Shown here piece by piece: positions 5,271-9,466 of a DNA stretch of 9,466 nt. Both the position numbers and the translations under genes were made by a program. The stretch is from positions 1 to 9,466 of the forward strand of contig JAHEJE010000096.1 in the NCBI GenBank assembly GCA_024639035.1, written 5' to 3'. How positions within the stretch are numbered: position 1 is the first letter of the stretch; the number at the start of each line of letters is the position of its first letter. This DNA comes from Alphaproteobacteria bacterium. Lineage in GTDB: Bacteria > Pseudomonadota > Alphaproteobacteria > Rhizobiales > Aestuariivirgaceae. The notes below the pieces were generated by a model that was not told where the DNA came from, did not search any database, and was given only the letters and a program-made list of their open reading frames with translations.

Positions 5271-7331
5271 TTACCCTACCTCGATGAATTCACGTTTGAA
5301 CGGCGTTGCATCCGGGTCAATCGCCTCGCCGTATTCACGGGCGTAGCGATGACCGGCATAGACCGCCGCGGCGATAATGCCCGGCGCATAGGCATCGCCG
5401 ATCAGCGTGACGGTCGCAAGACCGGCGTCGGACCAATCGGCCTGACGTGCCTTGACCTCATGCCATAGGACATCATTGGGCAGGCGTGAAGTGACCGGAA
5501 TCAGAGTGGCGCAGGCGATCTCCCGCGTCCTGCCGGAGTAGACACAGGCGGCTTCGAGCGCACCGGGTCCGGCCCGGCTCAAACCGTACCCGGTCGCCAG
5601 CGTGACCCCAAGGTCCAGAAGCCGGGTCTGGATGCGGGCCTGTTCGAGGTTCTTTTCGGTCCACTTCGAGACCACCGGATCGGGGGTCAGCAATACCGTT
5701 TCGATGCCGGCTGCCACACAGACCTCGGCGAGCACGCCGGCCATGTAATAGGCGTCGGTGTCATAGATCACCACCGGTCCGGACGCGGGGCGCGCACCGG
5801 CCAGAACGTCATTCACGCCAAGAACGGCAATGTCTGCAAGACCTGGAATGGGATGGTGATGGTGACGGCCGACGCCGTCGGTGCGCCAGGTGCTGCCGGT
5901 GGCAACGGCGACATGTTCGGCGCCAAACGCCAGCACATCGTCTGCCGTCATGGTGCTGGCCGGGTAAAGCCCGACATTGGCCAGCTTGTGCAGTTGGCCA
6001 ATGCGCCAGTCGCGCACCCTGCCCCAGGTGGCAAGGCCGGGTAGTTTCGCTTCGGCATTGATCCGCCCGCCCAGTTGTTCCGATGCCTCGGCCAGCGCCA
6101 CGTCGATGCCGCGCTGCCCGAGTGCGCGGGCCGCCTCAAGGCCGGCCGGGCCGCTGCCGACGATCAACGCCGGACCGGCATCGGAGCGGGCAATGACCTC
6201 CGGATGCCAGCCTTTGCGCCACTCCTCGCCCATGGTCGGGTTCTGGGTGCAGCGGATCGGCGTACAGGTCTCATCGCCCGTCACGCAGATGTTGCAGCCG
6301 ATGCACTCGCGAATGTCATCGAGGCGACCTTCCTCGACCTTTTTCGGCAGGAACGGATCGGCAATCGACGGGCGGGCGGCCCCGATCATGTCCATGATGC
6401 CACTCTTTACAACCCGCACCATGGCGTCCGGCGAGGTATAGCGACCGACACCGACCACCGGCTTGGAGGTCAGCGACTTGACGAAGCCGATATAGGGTTC
6501 CTGATGGCCTTCCTCGGCAAACCGCGCGGTGGCGCTGTCGTTGTCCCACCCCGATACGTTGACGTCCCACAGGTCCGGCAGTTCGGCCAGCATGGCAACG
6601 ATGTCGTGCCCCTCGCCTTCAGCGGTAATCCCCTCCTCGCCGAGCAGTTCATCCACCGCCACCCGCACCGCCACGGCGCAGGTGTCGCCGACCGCCTCTT
6701 TGGTCTCCTGCAGAATCTCGCGGAACAGCCGCACCCGGTTCTCCAGGCTGCCGCCATATTCATCGGTGCGCTGATTGTGCCGCCTGGACAGGAAGTGCTG
6801 CAGGATGGTCATGTCGTGCCCGGCATAGACATAAACGATATCGTAGCCGGCCCGCTTGGCCCGCCGTGCGGCATTCACATGCCAGCGCCGCAGATTGTGG
6901 ATGTCTTCAAGGTCGGCGCCACGGGCCTGCACCGGATCGCCGAAATCGGTCATCGTGTTCATCGGCGCCAGCGGCACCGTGCGGGCGTAATGACCGGACG
7001 AATGATGGCCGTTGTAGACCAGTTCGCAGCCGGCCAGCGAACCGTGCGCATGAACCGCTTCGACCATCTTTTCATGCACCGGCAGATCGTGATCGTCCCA
7101 CAGCCGGCCTTCCAGGTAGGGCGCGATTTCCGCCGAGTGATGGATTTCCACCTCTTCGCTGCACACAACCCCCCAGCCGCCCTCGGCCTTCATGCCGCGC
7201 ATCGCCGCCATCGATTGCGGGTAACGGTAGCCCATACCGCAACAGTGCGGCACCTGATAGAACCGGTTGGGCGCCGTTACCGGGCCGATCCGGACCGGTT
7301 CGAAAAGAATATCGTATCTCGGGTCGCGCAT
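5271..7331 (-). CDS. TMADH-family amine dehydrogenase (6-S-cysteinyl-FMN, 4Fe-4S, ADP-binding)
   Basis: A 686-residue iron-sulfur flavoprotein homologous along its length to trimethylamine dehydrogenase, dimethylamine dehydrogenase and histamine dehydrogenase. These oxidatively deaminate or demethylate an amine and normally pass electrons to an electron-transfer flavoprotein. Residues 1-340 are the Old-Yellow-Enzyme-like barrel, opening RDPRYDILFEPVRIGPVTAP. Cys30 in NRFYQVPHCCGMG matches the covalent FMN cysteine, with Tyr169 and His172 (VYVYAGH) as active-site residues and ARPSIADPFLP as flavin/phosphate loop. CIGCNIC...C gives cluster ligands Cys343, 346, 349 and 361. A dinucleotide fold follows (VGSGPAGLEAA, 391-401) with a second half near 518-550. 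Two of the three aromatic substrate-bowl residues of trimethylamine dehydrogenase are replaced: Tyr60 by Glu60 and Trp355 by Asp353; Trp264 remains as Trp262. So trimethylamine is an unlikely substrate; a charged amine, as for histamine dehydrogenase, is more plausible. It is first of two genes, the second an ABM protein. Confidence 0.88.
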   Translation of the reverse strand: MRDPRYDILFEPVRIGPVTAPNRFYQVPHCCGMGYRYPQSMAAMRGMKAEGGWGVVCSEEVEIHHSAEIAPYLEGRLWDDHDLPVHEKMVEAVHAHGSLAGCELVYNGHHSSGHYARTVPLAPMNTMTDFGDPVQARGADLEDIHNLRRWHVNAARRAKRAGYDIVYVYAGHDMTILQHFLSRRHNQRTDEYGGSLENRVRLFREILQETKEAVGDTCAVAVRVAVDELLGEEGITAEGEGHDIVAMLAELPDLWDVNVSGWDNDSATARFAEEGHQEPYIGFVKSLTSKPVVGVGRYTSPDAMVRVVKSGIMDMIGAARPSIADPFLPKKVEEGRLDDIRECIGCNICVTGDETCTPIRCTQNPTMGEEWRKGWHPEVIARSDAGPALIVGSGPAGLEAARALGQRGIDVALAEASEQLGGRINAEAKLPGLATWGRVRDWRIGQLHKLANVGLYPASTMTADDVLAFGAEHVAVATGSTWRTDGVGRHHHHPIPGLADIAVLGVNDVLAGARPASGPVVIYDTDAYYMAGVLAEVCVAAGIETVLLTPDPVVSKWTEKNLEQARIQTRLLDLGVTLATGYGLSRAGPGALEAACVYSGRTREIACATLIPVTSRLPNDVLWHEVKARQADWSDAGLATVTLIGDAYAPGIIAAAVYAGHRYAREYGEAIDPDATPFKREFIEVG

Positions 7332-7493
7332 TCAGGATCCAATTCATACCAAAGTCTGAAGCGGACTCTTGCCATGCCGCCAAACAGTCGTCCAGCGGTC
7401 AATTTGCCGTCACATTTAGCGGTCATCTAGCCGCCCGGGACACACCGGTGCGGGCGACAGATGGCACCGGTCAGCAGATGGAACTCTTTAAAA
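7332..7493. promoter_or_regulatory. Divergent spacer with tandem AGCGGTCA repeats
   Basis: This 162-bp spacer separates the flavoprotein gene (minus) from the RlpA-like gene (plus) and must hold both promoters. AGCGGTCA occurs at 7394-7401 and 7418-7425, 24 bp apart in the same direction. GGTCA recurs at 7469-7473, 48 bp (two repeat lengths) after the second. CACCGGT occurs at 7443-7449 and 7465-7471. On the minus strand the first repeat reads TTGACCGCT and offers a -35-like TTGACC towards the flavoprotein gene, though I see no convincing -10 at 17 bp. A regulator-bound region is suggested, not shown. Confidence 0.35.
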
Positions 7494-7853
7494 ATGAAAC
7501 GTATCTTCGTCGTGGCGCTGGCCCTGGCAGCGCTGTTCTTTGCCGCCCTGGCCAGCCAGGTCAGTGCCGGCACCAAGTCCACCGGCAAGGCCTCCTACTA
7601 CAAATCCGGCAAGCGGACCGCCAATGGCGAGCGCTTCAAGCCGCACGGTCTCACCGCGGCCCACCGCAAACTGAAGTTCGGCACCAAGGTGCGGGTCACC
7701 AACCTGGCCAACGGCCGCAAGGTGGTCGTGCGGATCAACGACCGCGGACCGTTCATCAAGGGCCGCATCATCGATCTGTCGCTGGGCGCCGCCAAGCGCA
7801 TCGGCATGCTGCGTCGCGGCGTCGCCCGCATCAAGATGGAAGTGCTGAATTAG
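7494..7853 (+). CDS. Small exported RlpA-like double-psi beta-barrel protein
   Basis: A 119-residue septal-ring lytic-transglycosylase-like protein. Residues 1-25 are a signal peptide (MKRIF, a hydrophobic core, SQVSA before GT). The rest is one double-psi beta-barrel: GKASYYKSGKRTANGERF, HGLTAAHRKLKFGTKVRVTN, VVVRINDRGPFIKGRIIDLS. Candidate catalytic residues Glu46, His57 and Asp83 keep the spacing of the active-site Glu, His and Asp I recall for Pseudomonas RlpA (E120, H131, D157), so cleavage of naked glycan strands is plausible. Unlike classical RlpA it has no lipobox cysteine and no C-terminal SPOR domain, so it is probably soluble in the periplasm and not targeted by SPOR binding; short forms like this are common in alphaproteobacteria. 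The ATG at 7494 is preferred over 7461 because it starts the signal peptide; its leader has only a weak GGA. Confidence 0.85.
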   Translation: MKRIFVVALALAALFFAALASQVSAGTKSTGKASYYKSGKRTANGERFKPHGLTAAHRKLKFGTKVRVTNLANGRKVVVRINDRGPFIKGRIIDLSLGAAKRIGMLRRGVARIKMEVLN

Positions 7854-7918
7854 CGGATGACGCGGTCGGCCAGAGGCAATAGGCTCAGTTCCTGTTGCTC
7901 TTTGAGAGACCTTCACCC

Positions 7919-8851
7919 GTGACTTCTCCTTCACCTGCCGGCAGCGGCCAGAACGACGTCTTTCGCGGCAGCCTGTACATGGCGCTGGCGATGCTGTCGT
8001 TCATCGCCAACGATGCGATCATCAAGCATGTCGGTCAGACGATGCCAACGGGGCAGCTTCTGGTGGTGCGCGGTGTGCTGGTGACGATCATCATCGGCGC
8101 CGTGTGCTGGGCGCAAGGGGTGTTGCGCAGCTACACCCTGATCGCCTCCAGGCCGGTGATGCTGCGGGCGGCAAGCGATCTCGTCACCACCATCCTGTTC
8201 ATCAACGCCCTGCTCAACCTGCCGCTGGCCAATGCCAATACGGTGCTGCTGGCGGCCCCCTTCGTGGTCATCGTGCTGGCGACGGTGTTTCTTGGCGAAC
8301 GGGTCGGCTGGCGGCGCCTGTCCGCTGTCAGCGCCGGGTTCGTCGGCGTGCTGATGATCGTTCGGCCGGGCGCGGCCGATTTCAACCTGTACACGCTGTT
8401 CGCGGTCGGGGCGCTGTTCTCGGTGTCGTTGCGCGATATCTTCACCCGGCGCATTCCGGCCAACGTGCCGTCGATGATCATCGCGCTGGCCAATGCCGTC
8501 GTGGTCACTGCCGGCGGCCTGGTGTGGGCCGCGTTCGATGGCTGGATCGCGCTTTCGCTCCACCAGTTCGCCATGCTGGCGGCCAGCGCTGTTATCCTGG
8601 CCGCGGCCTACAGCTTCATGGTGCTGACGATCCGCGCCTGCGACGTCTCGGCGACAGCGCCGATGCGCTACACGGTGGTGATCTGGTCGATCCTGTTCGG
8701 CTATGTGTTCTTCGACGAACTGCCAGGCGCCTCAGCCTTCGCCGGCATCGCGCTTATTGTCATTTCGGGGACCTACGCCCTTGCCCGCGAGGCCCGGCTG
8801 CGCAAGCGCGGCAAGAACCTCACCCATATTTCCAAAAAGTATAGATGGTGA
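7919..8851 (+). CDS. EamA/DMT-family transporter
   Basis: A 310-residue inner-membrane protein with ten hydrophobic segments arranged as two five-helix EamA repeats, the drug/metabolite transporter layout. Recognisable blocks are SLYMALAMLSFIANDAIIKHVG (first helix), LNLPLANANTVLLAAPFVVIV with FLGERVGWRR, GVLMIVRPG closing the first repeat, and FGYVFFDELPG plus GIALIVISGTYALARE closing the second. Members export amino acids, metabolites or drugs; the substrate cannot be read from sequence. I place the start at GTG 7919, which follows GAGAGA by about 8 nt. A TTG at 7895 in the same frame adds eight residues, and an ATG at 7979 would cut into the first helix. It lies 65 nt after the RlpA-like gene on the same strand and may be co-transcribed. 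Its last 32 nt overlap the opposing permease gene. Confidence 0.85.
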   Translation: MTSPSPAGSGQNDVFRGSLYMALAMLSFIANDAIIKHVGQTMPTGQLLVVRGVLVTIIIGAVCWAQGVLRSYTLIASRPVMLRAASDLVTTILFINALLNLPLANANTVLLAAPFVVIVLATVFLGERVGWRRLSAVSAGFVGVLMIVRPGAADFNLYTLFAVGALFSVSLRDIFTRRIPANVPSMIIALANAVVVTAGGLVWAAFDGWIALSLHQFAMLAASAVILAAAYSFMVLTIRACDVSATAPMRYTVVIWSILFGYVFFDELPGASAFAGIALIVISGTYALAREARLRKRGKNLTHISKKYRW

Positions 8852-9466
8852 GCAGGACAGCCCAGGCGAGAACGCCATTGCGCACCACGCGCTCCGGGAT
8901 GCGCTTGATGACCCGGATGCTGGCGTAGCCGCCGGCGATCACACCGACCAGCATCGGCAAGCCGGCAAGCCAGGCGATGTGGCCGCTCCACACATAAATG
9001 CCCAATGCAATCACCGACATGGCAGCGATCATGGCGTTCTTTTGGGCATTGGCATGATGCAGGCTGGTCTGGCCGGCGACAGACAGGGCGGCCAATGTGA
9101 TGATGCCGATGCCGGCACCGAAATACCCGCCATAGACCATCAGGATAAATTCAAAAACGTAAAGCCAGCGCTGACGAATGCCGCCGCCGCCGCGGCCAAG
9201 CCGGTCGAGATGGCTGCGCAACCAACCGCCGGCGGCAAACAGGATCGTCGCCGTCAGCATCAGCCAGGGCACGAAGCGTTCAAATCGTGCCTCGCCGGCC
9301 CATATCAGCAGCAGCGAACCGATCGTGCCGCCGGTGAGTGCGATTGCCAGATGCAGCGGCATGTCGTGCCTGATGTCGCGAAGTTCGTCGCGGTAGGCAG
9401 CAAGCGCCACAAAGTTAGACGGCGTCAGCGCCATGAAGTTGGTGATGTTGGCCACCATCGGATTGA
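8820..9466 (-). CDS. TauE/SafE-family permease, partial at right edge
   Basis: The last 215 or so residues of a TauE/SafE (formerly DUF81) membrane protein. These proteins are linked to export of sulfite and other organosulfur anions, though most have unproven substrates. The visible part begins in the conserved NP(M)VANITNFMALTPSNFVALAAYR region, which normally follows an N-terminal glycine-rich helix; the frame is open to the edge with no stop, so the true start is beyond it and the ATG at 9458 is internal. Helical segments follow: LAIALTGGTIGSLLLIW, FVPWLMLTATILFAAGGWL, the signature YGGYFGAGIGIITLAALSV (second family repeat), ANAQKNAMIAAMSVIALGIYVW, WLAGLPMLVGVIAGGYA and a final VLAWAVLLTIYTFWKYG. 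It converges on the EamA transporter, overlapping by 32 nt. No sulfur-metabolism gene is beside it. Confidence 0.88.
   Translation of the reverse strand, partial: NPMVANITNFMALTPSNFVALAAYRDELRDIRHDMPLHLAIALTGGTIGSLLLIWAGEARFERFVPWLMLTATILFAAGGWLRSHLDRLGRGGGGIRQRWLYVFEFILMVYGGYFGAGIGIITLAALSVAGQTSLHHANAQKNAMIAAMSVIALGIYVWSGHIAWLAGLPMLVGVIAGGYASIRVIKRIPERVVRNGVLAWAVLLTIYTFWKYG

Noticed and set aside
5854..5865. Four consecutive histidines (residues 490-493) in the flavoprotein as a metal-binding tag
   Set aside because: They sit in a variable loop before PIPG in the nucleotide-binding half, where TMADH also varies; nothing else supports a metal site.
6075..7430. 451-codon frame antisense to the flavoprotein gene
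   Set aside because: It mirrors a clear TMADH-family gene; the translation is rich in His, Arg, Ala and Gly without motifs.
7931..8563. 210-codon minus-strand frame over the EamA gene
   Set aside because: Extremely charged, low-complexity translation opposite a well-formed ten-helix transporter gene.
1..9466. Mobile element, prophage, CRISPR or defence system
   Set aside because: No transposase, integrase, long terminal or direct repeats, spacer arrays, or defence-protein motifs seen on either strand.

Overview
The window is GC-rich, gene-dense bacterial chromosome. Codon choice, protein style and gene content (a GcvA-type LysR regulator, a bacterial creatinase, a small SPOR-less RlpA protein) suggest an alphaproteobacterium, probably Hyphomicrobiales or a marine relative. 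That placement is inference from family resemblance, not from a marker gene. I see no tRNA, rRNA, CRISPR array, insertion sequence or integrase. The region looks like ordinary chromosome with a catabolic flavour.

Left part (1-2599): an AT-richer, apparently gene-free stretch (1-299) starts with what looks like the 3' half of an intrinsic terminator and carries spaced TTTGCGAC repeats. Next is a convincing creatinase gene (300-1529, minus strand), which splits creatine into sarcosine and urea. A GcvA-like LysR regulator (1691-2599, plus) is transcribed divergently from it. The 161-bp spacer holds a T-N11-A inverted repeat placed as expected for a LysR site acting on the creatinase promoter.

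Middle (2651-4921): an orphan moaA (molybdenum cofactor biosynthesis) follows the regulator on the same strand. After it comes a secreted metallo-beta-lactamase-fold hydrolase of unknown substrate. The spacer between them is rich in short inverted repeats. About 257 bp without a gene follows.

Right part (4922-9466): a minus-strand two-gene unit encodes a large 6-S-cysteinyl-FMN/4Fe-4S flavoprotein of the trimethylamine/dimethylamine/histamine dehydrogenase family and, 4 nt behind it, a small ABM-fold protein. The flavoprotein has lost two of the three aromatic residues of the trimethylamine dehydrogenase substrate bowl and has acidic residues in those places, so its substrate is probably not trimethylamine. 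Divergent from it are a small exported RlpA-like cell-wall protein and a 10-TM EamA/DMT-family exporter. The exporter gene overlaps, tail to tail, a TauE/SafE-family permease gene cut by the right edge.

The connecting theme is breakdown of methylated or other amine nitrogen compounds: creatinase yields the N-methyl amine sarcosine, and the TMADH-family enzyme oxidises an amine. They are in separate transcription units, and no sarcosine-oxidising enzyme, creatininase, urease or electron-transfer flavoprotein is in the window. I found no clear evidence of a wholly new system. The best leads are the flavoprotein plus ABM pair and the repeat-bearing spacers.
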